This document shows positions 29,730-40,520 of a stretch of 43,447 bases of DNA, piece by piece. The stretch is from the NCBI GenBank assembly GCA_018662305.1, contig JABJGI010000162.1, forward strand, positions 1 through 43,447. The letters run 5' to 3'. Source of the DNA: Porticoccaceae bacterium. Lineage in GTDB: Bacteria > Pseudomonadota > Gammaproteobacteria > Pseudomonadales > GM7GCV1. The position numbers were made by a program, and so were the translations under genes. Within the stretch, counting starts at the first letter, position 1; each line of letters starts with the position of its first letter. Under the pieces are notes generated by a model. It saw only the letters and a program-made list of their open reading frames with translations. It ran no database searches and was not told the DNA's origin.

Positions 29730-30818
29730 TTAGTCGTCTTGAGAAAGCGCCGAAAGCAGGTCGGCCTGATGCTCTTGAATAAGCGGTTGAACGACCAGGT
29801 CGACAGCACCTTCCATAAATTCGTCAAGCTTGTAGAGCGTGAGATTGATGCGGTGATCAGTAACCCGACCTTGAGGAAAATTGTAGGTGCGAATTCTCTC
29901 GGATCGATCACCACTGCCGACCAAGTTTCTGCGAGCATCAGCTTGCTCCTTGTCCGCTGCCTCCTTTTGCGCATCATTGAGTCGAGCTTGCAGGAGAGAC
30001 ATGGCTCTCGCTCTGTTCTTATGCTGCGAGCGTTCGTCCTGGCACTCCACCACAATACCGGAAGGCAAGTGGGTTAAACGGATGGCTGAATCCGTTTTAT
30101 TCACATGCTGCCCTCCTGAACCGGAAGCCCGGAAAGTATCCACACGCAAATCCTCTTTCTTAATATCAATATTTTCCATTTCCTGTGGCTCGGGCATTAC
30201 CGCCACAGTGCAGGCTGAAGTATGCACCCTGCCTTGGGATTCGGTCTCTGGAACGCGCTGTACTCGATGCGCCCCAGATTCAAATTTCAGATTGGCGTAA
30301 ACATCTGTACCGGAGATCCGTGAAATAATTTCTTTGTAGCCGCCGTGATCTCCCTCTCGCTCGGATAGCACTTCAACCTGCCACTTTTGCGATTCAGCGT
30401 ATTTGGAATACATGCGAAAAAGGTTGCCTGAAAAGATTGCCGCCTCATCGCCGCCGGTTCCGGCCCTGATTTCAAGAAAGACATTGGCCCTATCTTCCGG
30501 GTCTTTGGGAAGCAGGAGTTTCTGTAGCTCAAGCTCCAATTCCTCTACTTCTGACTCTGCTGAATCGAGCTCTTCACGCGCCATCTCGCGCATGGAAGTA
30601 TCGGAATCTTGAAGCATTTCCTGCGCCTCTTCGACGTCTTGAGTACGGGTTTGGTAACGCTCAAAACACTTAACTACTGCCTCTATCTCAGAATATTCTC
30701 TCGACAGGTCGCGAAATCGATTCTGGTCACTTATTACCTCTGGGTCGCTCAAAAGCGCACCAACTTCTTCGTAGCGATCGACCAATAGCACCAGCTTGTG
30801 TCGAATAGAATCTTTCAT
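29730..30818 (-). CDS. prfA: Peptide chain release factor 1
   Basis: [39 protein letters not shown]. Confidence 0.98.
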   Translation of the reverse strand: MKDSIRHKLVLLVDRYEEVGALLSDPEVISDQNRFRDLSREYSEIEAVVKCFERYQTRTQDVEEAQEMLQDSDTSMREMAREELDSAESEVEELELELQKLLLPKDPEDRANVFLEIRAGTGGDEAAIFSGNLFRMYSKYAESQKWQVEVLSEREGDHGGYKEIISRISGTDVYANLKFESGAHRVQRVPETESQGRVHTSACTVAVMPEPQEMENIDIKKEDLRVDTFRASGSGGQHVNKTDSAIRLTHLPSGIVVECQDERSQHKNRARAMSLLQARLNDAQKEAADKEQADARRNLVGSGDRSERIRTYNFPQGRVTDHRINLTLYKLDEFMEGAVDLVVQPLIQEHQADLLSALSQDD

Positions 30819-30856
30819 GAGTTACACATACTTCTTGTTGGCGGGCGATATTAGGG

Positions 30857-32158
30857 CTAGCTGCCTTCTTTGTCGATCAATTGATCGTTATCTGAATCCT
30901 TGGCATCGGCTTCTTCGATACCAAAAAGCCTGCGCGCCAAATTGATTTCATCAGTATTACCTGACTGAATGACTCGCTTGAGTTGCGCTGTCGGGTCGTG
31001 AATGAGTTTTTGCGTAAGGTTGTGAGCAAAGCGCGTCATCACCTCTTCCATTCTCTGGCCGGATTCGAGCATAGATATTGCCTTTTCTAACTCTTGCTGC
31101 CGAACCTGGTCAGCGGAAGATCTGAAACCACGGATCAATCCAGAATAATCCGAAGCGAGCGCCTCATTTTTCCAACGGATCAATTCTTCACGAATTAAAG
31201 CTTCCGCTTCTTGGGCGGCCTGCTCTCTTGAACGCCGGTTTTCTTCGATCACCTCACTGAGATCATCGACAGTGTAGAGATAGACATCATCCAACTCGCC
31301 AACCTCTACCTCAATATCTCTGGGAACCGCCAGGTCAACCATAAACATCATGCGGTGCTTTCGCTGGCGAAGCGCTGACTCTACGGCCCCCTTCCCCAAA
31401 AGCGGTAACTGACTAGCAGTCGAGGAAAATACGATATCTGCTTCGTGTAATACCGAAGGAATATCGGACAATAAAATGCTCTCTGCACCCAAACTGTCGG
31501 CCAAATCATCCGCTCTTTCGGCTGTTCTATTGGCAATAAGAACGCGACCGATTCCCTGATCTTTTAAATGCCTGCCTACCAGAGCAATGGTTTCCCCAGC
31601 ACCAATCAGCAAAACTGTTTTATTTGCCAAGTCTGCGAATATCTGTCGCGCCAGCGAAACCGCAGCATAAGCCACCGAAACCGGGCTTTGACCAATAGCG
31701 GTTTCAGACCGCACGCGTTTGGCACTGGCAAAACTATGCTGAAACACCTGATGCAAGCCTGAACTTAATGTGCCGGCTTTTTCTGCAACCGCGTAGGCAG
31801 ATTTTAGCTGCCCCAAAATTTGAGGCTCACCAAGAACCATAGAATCCAAACCAGCCGCAACACGCATCAGATGCGAAGCAGCTGCTTCACCTGCGTATTC
31901 ATAAGTAATTTCGCTGAGCTGGTCAGAGCCTAACTGATGCCATTTTGCTAGCCATCCCAGCACATCCGCTGATTTCAGATTCTCGGCATCTAGATAGATT
32001 TCTGTCCGATTACAGGTAGACAGAATAGTGACTCCTTCAGCACACAAATCTTTACCAGCGGCCACTAACGCAGACGCCAGATTTTCTGGTGCAATTGCAA
32101 CCTTCTCACGCACTTCTAGCGGCGCGGTGTTGTGGTTTATTCCAAGGAGAGTGAACAC
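30857..32158 (-). CDS. hemA: Glutamyl-tRNA reductase
   Basis: LGINHNTAPLEVREK, LSTCNRTEIY, GEPQILGQ, VDLAVPRDIE. Confidence 0.98.
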   Translation of the reverse strand: MFTLLGINHNTAPLEVREKVAIAPENLASALVAAGKDLCAEGVTILSTCNRTEIYLDAENLKSADVLGWLAKWHQLGSDQLSEITYEYAGEAAASHLMRVAAGLDSMVLGEPQILGQLKSAYAVAEKAGTLSSGLHQVFQHSFASAKRVRSETAIGQSPVSVAYAAVSLARQIFADLANKTVLLIGAGETIALVGRHLKDQGIGRVLIANRTAERADDLADSLGAESILLSDIPSVLHEADIVFSSTASQLPLLGKGAVESALRQRKHRMMFMVDLAVPRDIEVEVGELDDVYLYTVDDLSEVIEENRRSREQAAQEAEALIREELIRWKNEALASDYSGLIRGFRSSADQVRQQELEKAISMLESGQRMEEVMTRFAHNLTQKLIHDPTAQLKRVIQSGNTDEINLARRLFGIEEADAKDSDNDQLIDKEGS

Positions 32159-32318
32159 GGCAAGGATTTTAACGGAAAGTGCTATTGTCCGTATCTGGAC
32201 TTCTGCTTACAAGGATGCGACCGCTTATTGTGAATAGAATGTGTGATTTGAAGCGATATCAGTGAATTTCTACTAAGATAGAGAGTCACAAAAGGCCAAT
32301 ATAAACAAAACGGCAGCC

Positions 32319-34073
32319 ATGGATTTTCCAGTAAAACTTAAACCAATTCTTACCGCCCTGCTTACACTAGCCTTATTTGGCTGTGGCTCCGTGCAGGACA
32401 GACAAAGTTCTGAAGAAAATGTACCTACTGAACCGAGAGTTGCAGTGGACTTTGAAGAGCTGGAGGCTGAAGTTAATGAACGCCCCATGTCTCCTGAAGT
32501 ACTGGAAAAGTTACTGGCAGCAGAATTTTCCGGTTACAGAGGCGACCCAACCAATGTTGTTGACCTCTATCTCAAGGTCGCTCGAGAGACAATGGATCCC
32601 GCTGTTCTCGAGCGCACTGTGCAGCTAGCCATTGATATCAGCGATCTTGATCGCGCTATGCAGGCTGCCGTGATTTGGCACGAAACCGACCCAGACAATC
32701 GCGAAGCCAGAGCTTTGGCAGTCCAGATGCTAGCCAGAAATGGGGAGGTAGAAGCGGCCTGGTTTATTACTGAAGAATCCAACAGTCCCTTCCTCGTTCG
32801 CCTAGTAGCTGCTGAGGCTGCGTCTACAGGAAATACTCCTCAAATACTTTGGCTAGGCCAGCAAATTGAAGTTTTCGGGCAGGAAAAGGCACCACACACC
32901 GATCTTTATCTGGCTCAAGCTATTTTGCTAAATCAGCTGGAGCGAGAAGAACAGGCAGTTGAGCTGGCTAAACAAGCCCTGTTATTCGACTCCGACAACA
33001 CCAATGCGCTAATTCTTCTCGCCGAGATTTTGGTAAAGCTTCAACGCGATCAAGAAGCCGCCGTCATTATTGAAAACTGGCTCGAAACAAACTGGGAGCG
33101 GGCTGCAGCGGAACGCCAGTCTTTGTTGGCCATTTTTCTTGAGCTCAACCTACAGGCTTCCGATCCCAGTGTGGATCGACTCTTCAGCCAATTTCCCGAG
33201 TCAGAGCAACTCTTGCTGATAGCGGCAGAGATCAAAATTAATACCCGCCAGCTAGACGCTGCCGAGACACTCTATCTGCGCGCACTCGAGCTGCCGGAAC
33301 ATGAATCTATCTCAAATCTTCAGCTCGGAAGAATTCAACATTTCCGCAGCGAATCGGATCTCGCCATGGAGTACTACGCAAAAGTACCTCCCGGAGTTTA
33401 TTATCAGTACGCGCAAGATCAGGTTGTCAGCCTGTTAGTTGAGGCCGGTCGAGTTGAAGAGCTCGTGAATTTCTTTGCCGAGCAGAGGGCCGCTCATCCC
33501 GACATAGAAGAGCGCCTCTTTGTTACACAGAACCAATACTTAAACGCACTTCTTGATGATTACCGACTGTTGGATTTTCTAACACTCGCATTAGAGAGTT
33601 ACCCACAAAACTTTGATTTACTCTATGCCCGGTCTCTGGTGGCTGAGCGCATGGGCCGCCTGGATATATCCGAGGCAGACCTGCGCAACATCATTGCCCA
33701 GAATGAGAACAACTCCAACGCCCTAAATGCACTTGGTTACACTCTTACAAACCGCACAGACCGACATGCGGAAGCATATGTCTTAATCGAGAAAGCCCTT
33801 AGCCTAAACCCCGAGAGCCCGGCAATTTTGGACAGCATGGGCTGGGTATTACATAACCTAGGCGAAAGCGAAGAGGCTCTGCAGTACTTGATACAAGCTC
33901 AGGATACGCTCTACGATCCCGAAGTAATTTCTCATCACGCCGAAGTTTTGTGGCATCTGAACCGAACCGATGAAGCCCTAGATATGATTGGTGTTGCTAT
34001 GCTGGAATTCCCGGGCAACGAACTACTGAACGATATACGTCAACGTATTCTCGACGATCTAGACAACTCCTAA
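32319..34073 (+). CDS. TPR-repeat lipoprotein
   Basis: Lipobox-like LALFGCGS; multiple TPRs (ALNALGYTLTNRTDRHAEAYVLIEKALSLNPESPAILDSMGWVLHNLGESEEAL); upstream of lolB. Confidence 0.85.
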   Translation: MDFPVKLKPILTALLTLALFGCGSVQDRQSSEENVPTEPRVAVDFEELEAEVNERPMSPEVLEKLLAAEFSGYRGDPTNVVDLYLKVARETMDPAVLERTVQLAIDISDLDRAMQAAVIWHETDPDNREARALAVQMLARNGEVEAAWFITEESNSPFLVRLVAAEAASTGNTPQILWLGQQIEVFGQEKAPHTDLYLAQAILLNQLEREEQAVELAKQALLFDSDNTNALILLAEILVKLQRDQEAAVIIENWLETNWERAAAERQSLLAIFLELNLQASDPSVDRLFSQFPESEQLLLIAAEIKINTRQLDAAETLYLRALELPEHESISNLQLGRIQHFRSESDLAMEYYAKVPPGVYYQYAQDQVVSLLVEAGRVEELVNFFAEQRAAHPDIEERLFVTQNQYLNALLDDYRLLDFLTLALESYPQNFDLLYARSLVAERMGRLDISEADLRNIIAQNENNSNALNALGYTLTNRTDRHAEAYVLIEKALSLNPESPAILDSMGWVLHNLGESEEALQYLIQAQDTLYDPEVISHHAEVLWHLNRTDEALDMIGVAMLEFPGNELLNDIRQRILDDLDNS

Positions 34074-34613
34074 ATGTTGCTATGCAGAGCCCTCCTGATC
34101 GCAGGCTTAAGTCTGCTATTCATTGGTTGTTCTTCGATAAACCCCATTTCCGGAGGAGCAGCCCCTCAGGTTCTAGCCGAAGGGCCAGAAACCTGGCGCG
34201 CACAGGGCCGATTTGCCTACGCCGATGAAGAGGATAGGCAAAACGGTCAATTCGATTGGAGACAACGGGGTTCAAACTATCAGGTAAGACTTTTTGGCCC
34301 TCTGGGTATGGGCAGCGTTAGCATTATCGGATCTGCTGACAAAGTTGAGATTCAGTCGGGTGAGCAGTCCTATTTTTCCACCCAGCCCGACCTGCTTTTT
34401 TTTGAACTTACCGGAATGCACATTCCCATTGCAGAACTCAGCCTGTGGATGACCGGCAAAGTCAGGGAAGAAAACCAAACCGGCGAATGGCAAATTTTCT
34501 TTGATCAATACCAGGAAGTTGGAGAGTTTCAGCTACCCTTGCGCATCGATCTTGAGAATAGTCAAAGCAGCATGAGAATTGCGGTAAGCGAGTGGAGCCT
34601 CAATCTTGACTGA
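34074..34613 (+). CDS. lolB: Outer-membrane lipoprotein insertion protein LolB
   Basis: Lipobox LLFIGCSS; GRFAYADEEDRQNGQFDWRQRGSNYQVRLFGPLG; precedes ispE. Confidence 0.92.
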   Translation: MLLCRALLIAGLSLLFIGCSSINPISGGAAPQVLAEGPETWRAQGRFAYADEEDRQNGQFDWRQRGSNYQVRLFGPLGMGSVSIIGSADKVEIQSGEQSYFSTQPDLLFFELTGMHIPIAELSLWMTGKVREENQTGEWQIFFDQYQEVGEFQLPLRIDLENSQSSMRIAVSEWSLNLD

Positions 34614-35478
34614 AATTACCGCCGGCAATTCAATCGAGCTTATATCTCCGGCCAAATTAAACCTATTTTTGCTGATTACTGGCCGCAGAGAAGACGGCTA
34701 TCACGAGTTGCAGACTCTATTTCAATTGCTGGACTATGGAGACCTTATTGGTTTTACAGCCCGAAAGGATGGAGAGATTTATCTCCAGACGAATTTTGGC
34801 AACTTGCCGCCCGAAGAAAATCTCATCGTTCGAGCAGCGAGGTTGTTAGCTGAAGAAATGTCAAAAAGGGGCAAGATAGCGCCCGGCACAGACGTACAAA
34901 TTGACAAAATACTTCCTATGGGTGGCGGTTTAGGCGGTGGCAGCAGCAATGCAGCCACCACTCTTGTGGGCCTAAATCACCTTTGGCAGGCGAATTTAAG
35001 CCCGAGCGAGCTTATGAAGCTCGGGGTTCAACTGGGCGCTGATGTGCCTATTTTCGTAGCCGGGAAAAGCGCTTTTGCAGAGGGTATAGGGGAAAAACTA
35101 ACGCCCACTACAATCGAGTCAAGCTGGTATCTGGTAGTAGATCCACAAGTCAGTGTTTCCACAGCGGAAATCTTCTCAAATCCCCAATTGACAAGGGACA
35201 GCGCTCCCATCAAAATACCGGCCCTCGCGGCGGACTGTGTCCGCAACGACTGTCAGAATGTGGTTGAAAAACTGCATCCCGAGGTAGCCAAAGCAAGGCT
35301 TTGGTTAGAGCAATTTGGTACTGCACAGCTAACCGGAACCGGAGCTTGTTTATTTGCCAAATTCGCCACCCAAGAGGATGCCATCAGTGTTTTGAACCGT
35401 ATACCTTCTGACTGGAATGGGTTTGTGGCAAAAGGCACAGATAAGTCACCTACCCATAGACAGCTTGAGCAGCTGTGA
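34606..35478 (+). CDS. ispE: 4-diphosphocytidyl-2-C-methyl-D-erythritol kinase
   Basis: SPAKLNLFLLITGRREDGYHELQT, PMGGGLGGGSSNAATTL; TTG start. Confidence 0.96.
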   Translation: MTEITAGNSIELISPAKLNLFLLITGRREDGYHELQTLFQLLDYGDLIGFTARKDGEIYLQTNFGNLPPEENLIVRAARLLAEEMSKRGKIAPGTDVQIDKILPMGGGLGGGSSNAATTLVGLNHLWQANLSPSELMKLGVQLGADVPIFVAGKSAFAEGIGEKLTPTTIESSWYLVVDPQVSVSTAEIFSNPQLTRDSAPIKIPALAADCVRNDCQNVVEKLHPEVAKARLWLEQFGTAQLTGTGACLFAKFATQEDAISVLNRIPSDWNGFVAKGTDKSPTHRQLEQL

Positions 35479-35502
35479 AATTGTGAGAATTTAGAAGTTA
35501 CT

Positions 35503-35577
35503 TGGGGTGTCGCCAAGCGGTAAGGCAACGGGTTTTGATCCCGTCATGCGGAGGTTCGATCCCTCCCACCCCAGCCA
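35503..35577 (+). tRNA. tRNA-Gln (TTG anticodon), CCA encoded
   Basis: TGGGGTG/CACCCCA acceptor, ACGGG-TTTTGAT-CCCGT anticodon arm, GGTTCGATCC T-loop; ispE-tRNA-Gln-prs order. Confidence 0.95.
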
Positions 35578-35604
35578 TTTATACGATAAAAAGCGGAGCC
35601 AAAT

Positions 35605-36549
35605 GTGGCAGATCTAATGGTTTTCACCGGGAATTCAAACCCGGAAATGGTTGAAGAAACCTGCAGATACCTCGGTGTGCCCGTTGGGCAAGCAGACGTA
35701 AACAAATTTTCCGACGGTGAAATCGCTGTTGAACTTCAGGAAAATGTGCGTGGCCGCGATGTTTTTATTGTTCAGTCTACCTGCGCACCCACCAACGATA
35801 ATTTGATGGAAATGCTGGTTCTGGCTGATGCACTTCGTCGGGCATCAGCCGCTCGTATCACTGCGGTCATCCCCTACTATGGCTACGCTCGTCAGGATCG
35901 CCGGGTTCGATCGTCCCGAGTGCCAATCACTGCGAAAGTCGTTGCCGATATGATCGTTACGGTTCGCGTTGATCGTGTTCTGACTATTGATTTACACGCA
36001 GAACAGATTCAGGGTTTCTTTGATGTGCCTGTAGACAACATTTACGGTACACCCATCCTATTAGACGATATGCAAAAACAAAGCTACCAGGATCCTCTGG
36101 TTGTCTCACCAGATATCGGTGGTGTAGTTCGAGCCAGAGCCTTCGCAAAACAATTAGGTACAGATCTGGCAATTATCGACAAACGCCGCCCGCGTGCGAA
36201 CGTTGCAGAAGTCATGAATATTATTGGTGAGGTCGAAGGCCGCACATGCATCTTGGTTGACGACATTATCGACACTGCTGGAACACTCTGTTCTGCTGCT
36301 GGCGCTTTAAAAGATGCCGGTGCCGTCAAAGTAGTCGCCTACTGTACTCACCCTGTTCTCTCCGGCAAAGCCATCGAGAATATCAATGGCTCAGTGATGG
36401 ACCAGCTGGTTGTTACTAACTCCATCCCTCTCTCTGATGAAGCCAAAGCCTGTTCTCGTATTCGCCAGCTGAGCCTCTCAAAAATGCTCGCCGAAGCGAT
36501 GCGCCGAGTAAGTAACGAAGAATCTATTTCCGCCATGTTCCCGGTCTAA
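35605..36549 (+). CDS. prs: Ribose-phosphate pyrophosphokinase
   Basis: [53 protein letters not shown]. Confidence 0.98.
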   Translation: MADLMVFTGNSNPEMVEETCRYLGVPVGQADVNKFSDGEIAVELQENVRGRDVFIVQSTCAPTNDNLMEMLVLADALRRASAARITAVIPYYGYARQDRRVRSSRVPITAKVVADMIVTVRVDRVLTIDLHAEQIQGFFDVPVDNIYGTPILLDDMQKQSYQDPLVVSPDIGGVVRARAFAKQLGTDLAIIDKRRPRANVAEVMNIIGEVEGRTCILVDDIIDTAGTLCSAAGALKDAGAVKVVAYCTHPVLSGKAIENINGSVMDQLVVTNSIPLSDEAKACSRIRQLSLSKMLAEAMRRVSNEESISAMFPV

Positions 36550-36632
36550 CCGGAGGACAAGGCAAAAAATTTGGCCAATGGCCAATATTAGCGACTCTAT
36601 TTGATTAACTCGTTAATTGAAAAGGGTCTTTT

Positions 36633-36673
36633 TTAATCCCCATCGGGACTGGTCGCAAAGCTTGATGGGTTAA
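36633..36673 (+). promoter_or_regulatory. Candidate structured 5' leader of rplY
   Basis: TTAA[tc]CCCATC (36633-36644) pairs with GATGGGTTAA (36664-36673) around a 19-nt loop, just upstream of the rplY Shine-Dalgarno. Confidence 0.4.
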
Positions 36674-36691
36674 CAGTCTGGAGAAAATATC

Positions 36692-37378
36692 ATGACTGAT
36701 TTTGAACTAAACGCTACCCGCCGGGAAGATAAAGGGAAAGGTGCGAGCCGCCGCCTTCGTCGCCTGGCTGGACAAGTCCCTGCCATTATTTATGGCGGTA
36801 AAACTGAGCCAGAGGCAATCTCTTTGCTGCACAAGGATATTGCCCATTCATTGGACAACGAAGCCTTCTACTCACACATCCTTACTATTGATATTGAAGG
36901 AAAGAGTCAGGACGTAATTCTGAAAGATGTGCAACGCCATCCAGCTAAAGCTGTGATTCTGCACGTAGATTTTCAGCGCGTTTCTAAGGACCAAAAACTC
37001 ACCACACGAGTTCCACTGCACTTTATCAACGAAGATATCTGCGTCGGCGTGAAGATGCAGGGTGGTCAAATCGCTCACAATATTTCCGACCTGGAAATCA
37101 GTTGTTTACCAGGCGATCTGCCCGAATACCTTGAAGTCGATATGGCTGAAGTGGAGATGGATCAAACTCTGCACATCAGTGATATCAAACTGCCAGAAGG
37201 CGTAGAAAGTGTTTCTCTCTCGCATGGCGAAGAGCACGATCAGCCAATCGCTTCGGTACATGAAATCAAGGTCGCAGTTATTGAAGACGACGTTGATGAC
37301 GCAGATACCGCCGGTGAAGATGGTGCTGAGGACAGTGCTGCAGCGGATGGCGATTCTGAGGAAAGCTCAGAAGACTGA
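36692..37378 (+). CDS. rplY: 50S ribosomal protein L25/general stress protein Ctc
   Basis: GKGASRRLRRLAGQVPAIIYGG; TL5/CTC domain; acidic C-terminal tail. Confidence 0.97.
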   Translation: MTDFELNATRREDKGKGASRRLRRLAGQVPAIIYGGKTEPEAISLLHKDIAHSLDNEAFYSHILTIDIEGKSQDVILKDVQRHPAKAVILHVDFQRVSKDQKLTTRVPLHFINEDICVGVKMQGGQIAHNISDLEISCLPGDLPEYLEVDMAEVEMDQTLHISDIKLPEGVESVSLSHGEEHDQPIASVHEIKVAVIEDDVDDADTAGEDGAEDSAAADGDSEESSED

Positions 37379-37404
37379 TCAGCTGTTAAACCTGGAAACA
37401 GGCA

Positions 37405-37989
37405 GTGAATCATTCCATCGAACTCCTCGTCGGCCTGGGTAATCCGGGCGCTCGCTACGCGGGCACTCGGCACAACGCCGGCGAGGACCTCGTTTCTCTA
37501 TTTTGCCAAAAGAACGATATTGAACTGCGCACTGATGCGCGGTTTTTCGGTCGCGTGGGTGAAACGATTTTTGGTGGTTTAAAGCTGCGTGTACTGATTC
37601 CAGATACCTTTATGAACCGCAGCGGCAAAGCTGTGGGAGCCTTGGCGAATTTCTATAAGGTCGACCCGAATCAAATTCTAGTGGCTTACGATGAACTTGA
37701 CCTAGAACCCGGCATTGCTCGTTTTAAATTTGATGGTGGAGCTGGTGGCCATAACGGCATCAAGGACATCATTTCTAGCCTGGGTAACCAGAAATATTTC
37801 TATCGCCTGCGCATTGGTATCGGCCATCCCGGCCAGGCCAGCATGGTGAGTAACTATGTACTGGGCAAAGCGCCTGCGGATGAAGCAGAAAAAACCGACG
37901 ACGCCATTAATAGAGCCCTGCATAACCTACCAATTGCCCTTGGCGGCAATTGGGAAAAGGCGATGTATCAACTTCATACCAAAATTTGA
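37405..37989 (+). CDS. pth: Peptidyl-tRNA hydrolase
   Basis: LLVGLGNPGARYAGTRHNAGED, FMNRSGKAV, GGAGGHNGIKDI; GTG start. Confidence 0.97.
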   Translation: MNHSIELLVGLGNPGARYAGTRHNAGEDLVSLFCQKNDIELRTDARFFGRVGETIFGGLKLRVLIPDTFMNRSGKAVGALANFYKVDPNQILVAYDELDLEPGIARFKFDGGAGGHNGIKDIISSLGNQKYFYRLRIGIGHPGQASMVSNYVLGKAPADEAEKTDDAINRALHNLPIALGGNWEKAMYQLHTKI

Positions 37990-38077
37990 AGCGGTATTTC
38001 AGGTCGCTTCACAAGATAAGATTTTTACGCGAGTTCAAGACGCCATCGCGCGGAGAACCGCAGTTTATATAGGATAA

Positions 38078-38137
38078 ATGAGGATTCGAGCACGATGGCA
38101 ACGCCGAAATCGCTTAAAAAGATACTTTGTGGGGTGA
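38078..38137 (+). CDS. Candidate upstream ORF/leader peptide MRIRARWQRRNRLKRYFVG
   Basis: AGGATAA Shine-Dalgarno-like then ATG; 19 codons; TGA ends 3 nt before ychF GTG (38141). Confidence 0.4.
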   Translation: MRIRARWQRRNRLKRYFVG

Positions 38138-38140
38138 CCT

Positions 38141-39232
38141 GTGGGATTTAACTGCGGAATTGTGGGCCTACCCAATGTAGGAAAATCTACCCTATTCAAC
38201 GCCCTAACTAAAGCGGGTATCGATGCGGAAAATTTTCCCTTCTGCACCATCGAACCAAACACTGGCATTGTGCCTGTGCCCGATCCACGCTTGGACGCCA
38301 TAGCTGCAATCGTCAACCCGGAAAAAGTCATTGCCACGTCAATGGAGTTTGTCGATATTGCCGGACTGGTGGCAGGTGCCTCCAAAGGCGAAGGGCTGGG
38401 CAATCAGTTTCTCGCCAATATCGGTGAAACAGATGCGATCGCCCATGTAGTCCGCTGTTTTGAAGATGAAAATGTCGTGCACGTTGAAGGCAAAATAAGT
38501 CCGGCGAACGATATCGAAACCATCAACACCGAACTTGCCCTGGCAGATCTTGAGCGAGTGGAAAAAGCCATCGCTCGCGCTGAAAGAGCCATTAAAGGTC
38601 AGGACAAGAACGCCATCGCTTTTATGAAGGTAATCGATCCTGTTGTAGCCCAACTCAACGAAGGCAAACCTCTGCGCGGTTTGGAGATGGACGAAGCGAC
38701 ATTGCTAGCACTCAAACCTCTCAATCTACTCACCATCAAACCCATGCTCTATATTGCCAATGTTGCGGAAGACGGGTTCGAGGACAACCCCCTGCTAGAT
38801 GCAGTGAAGGCCATCGCCGACAAAGAAGCCGCCGGAGTTGTAGCTATCTGCAACAAGCTTGAGGCTGAAATTGCTGAGTTGGATGACGAAGACAAGATGG
38901 AGTTTCTGGCGGATCTTGGTATGGACGAACCCGGCCTAAACCGCGTGATTCGCGCCGGCTATGAAATGCTAACCCTGCACACCTACTTCACCGCCGGACC
39001 AAAAGAAGTTCGCGCCTGGACCATCCCCATCGGTGCAACGGCACCACAGGCTGCGGGGAAAATTCATACCGATTTTGAAAAGGGTTTTATCCGTGCTGAG
39101 ATAATCGGCTACGACGATTACATAACCAACAAGGGCGAAGCCGGCGCAAAAGATGCTGGCAAATGGCGGCTTGAAGGTAAGGACTATATAGTCGCTGACG
39201 GCGACCTGATTCATTTCAGATTTAACGTCTAA
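38141..39232 (+). CDS. ychF: Ribosome-binding ATPase YchF
   Basis: [41 protein letters not shown]-terminal TGS-like domain. Confidence 0.98.
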   Translation: MGFNCGIVGLPNVGKSTLFNALTKAGIDAENFPFCTIEPNTGIVPVPDPRLDAIAAIVNPEKVIATSMEFVDIAGLVAGASKGEGLGNQFLANIGETDAIAHVVRCFEDENVVHVEGKISPANDIETINTELALADLERVEKAIARAERAIKGQDKNAIAFMKVIDPVVAQLNEGKPLRGLEMDEATLLALKPLNLLTIKPMLYIANVAEDGFEDNPLLDAVKAIADKEAAGVVAICNKLEAEIAELDDEDKMEFLADLGMDEPGLNRVIRAGYEMLTLHTYFTAGPKEVRAWTIPIGATAPQAAGKIHTDFEKGFIRAEIIGYDDYITNKGEAGAKDAGKWRLEGKDYIVADGDLIHFRFNV

Positions 39233-39281
39233 CTAGAACATCCATCTAAGCTGAGTAGACGGGCAAAGCCAGCAATCCAGA

Positions 39282-40214
39282 CTAGGGCATCGCTTCCTGG
39301 GGAATAATTGCCCCACGATGCTGAATAACTGTAGAGGCTAATTTGTGTGCTTTTAACGCCGCCTGGGCAGAATCTTGCCCCTCTACCTTCGCAGCTAGGA
39401 AGCCGGCATTAAAGGAATCTCCCGCGGCAGTGCTGTCCACCACCTTTACTTGCTCTGAAGGAATCAGCTCAAGCTCTTCGCCCTTCCCGATCAGGCAACC
39501 GTTGGGGCCTCTTTTCAGAACAACTTCCGCCACACCAAAGGATTGAAGTCGCTGAATAACCTGTTCAGGGGTTTCAGAACCGAAGAGCATTTCTTCATCT
39601 TCGTCAGTAGGTAAAACCAAGTCGCAGATACGGTACATATGCTCGTAGGCATCACGTGCCACTTCTGGGCTGGCCCACAACCTGGGTCGGTAGTTGCCGT
39701 CGAAAACAACCTGCCCTCCCTGCTGACGGTATCGGGTTAGAAAATCAAAGAGACGGTGTCGAGCCGCTTCGCCATAAAGGGCAAGGCTAATGCCGGAAAG
39801 GTAAATTTGCTGGTAGGCCAGCAACTTATCAAACAGATCCGCTGCAGTTTCGGCATCATCAAAGATTCGGGTAGCCGGAGAGTTTTTTCGCCAGTAGAGA
39901 AAGGAGCGCTCTCCGTTTTCGTCTAGCTGGATCATGTAGAGCCCTGGAACAGATCCGGGGAATCGTTCAATAAGATTGCAGCCAACGCCCTCGCTGCGCC
40001 ATTGACTCAACATCCACGAGCTCATGCTGTCATCGCCAAGCCCAGTGACATAATCAACTTCCACGCCCAAACGCGCCAGATACACCGCAGTGTTCAGCGT
40101 GTCACCACCAAAAGAAAGAGAGGTAGGAAGGCTTTGTTGTGCGTGGTCATTGGAGAGGCTGCTCACTTCGAGCATACACTCCCCAATAACGGCAATTTTA
40201 TTGCGCATCAGCAA
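39282..40214 (-). CDS. kdgK: PfkB-family 2-dehydro-3-deoxygluconokinase
   Basis: IAVIGECMLEVS, FGGDTLNTAVYLARLG, YWRKNSPATRIFDD, DSTAAGDSFNAGFL. Confidence 0.88.
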   Translation of the reverse strand: MLMRNKIAVIGECMLEVSSLSNDHAQQSLPTSLSFGGDTLNTAVYLARLGVEVDYVTGLGDDSMSSWMLSQWRSEGVGCNLIERFPGSVPGLYMIQLDENGERSFLYWRKNSPATRIFDDAETAADLFDKLLAYQQIYLSGISLALYGEAARHRLFDFLTRYRQQGGQVVFDGNYRPRLWASPEVARDAYEHMYRICDLVLPTDEDEEMLFGSETPEQVIQRLQSFGVAEVVLKRGPNGCLIGKGEELELIPSEQVKVVDSTAAGDSFNAGFLAAKVEGQDSAQAALKAHKLASTVIQHRGAIIPQEAMP

Positions 40215-40244
40215 CTCTATTTAACGGCTATCCGAGTAAACAGA

Positions 40245-40520
40245 TTAAGAGAACAGCAGGCCACCGTTAACATCAATGTTGGTACCAGTAACAAAAGAAC
40301 CAGAATCCGCAGCCAAGAAGGTCACTACTTCTGCAACTTCAGCGGGCGCACCTTCTCTTTTTAGAGGAGTCGCATTTGCTACATTTTGACGCCCTTCAGG
40401 CTTACTGAAGGTATCGTGGAAAGTTGTGCTGATCATTCCGCAGCAAAGCGAATTTACGCGGATATTCTGAGGACCGAGCTCTTTTGCCATAGATCGAGTA
40501 AAGGTCATCACCGCACCCAA
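40245..40520 (-). pseudogene. C-terminal remnant of an SDR-family oxidoreductase
   Basis: [29 protein letters not shown]...[12 protein letters not shown] is the SDR C-terminal half; Rossmann GxxxGxG and YxxxK motifs absent; in-frame stop just upstream. Confidence 0.85.

Noticed and set aside
29887-30300. 137-aa plus-strand ORF antisense to prfA
   Set aside because: prfA on the minus strand is unambiguous; the antisense ORF has no recognisable domain and an odd Cys/Ser/Arg-rich composition.
35503-35577. tRNA-Gln as a possible integration site
   Set aside because: It sits in the conserved ispE-tRNA-Gln-prs arrangement with no integrase or duplicated tRNA end nearby.
37856-38077. 73-aa ORF overlapping the end of pth and the pth-ychF gap
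   Set aside because: Mostly out-of-frame pth sequence; the short ORF at 38078-38137 has a better start context.
40393-40411. Inverted repeat CCTTCAG-GCTTA-CTGAAGG inside the SDR remnant
   Set aside because: Lies in sequence still readable as conserved SDR coding (FSKPEGRQ); probably coincidental rather than an IS end.
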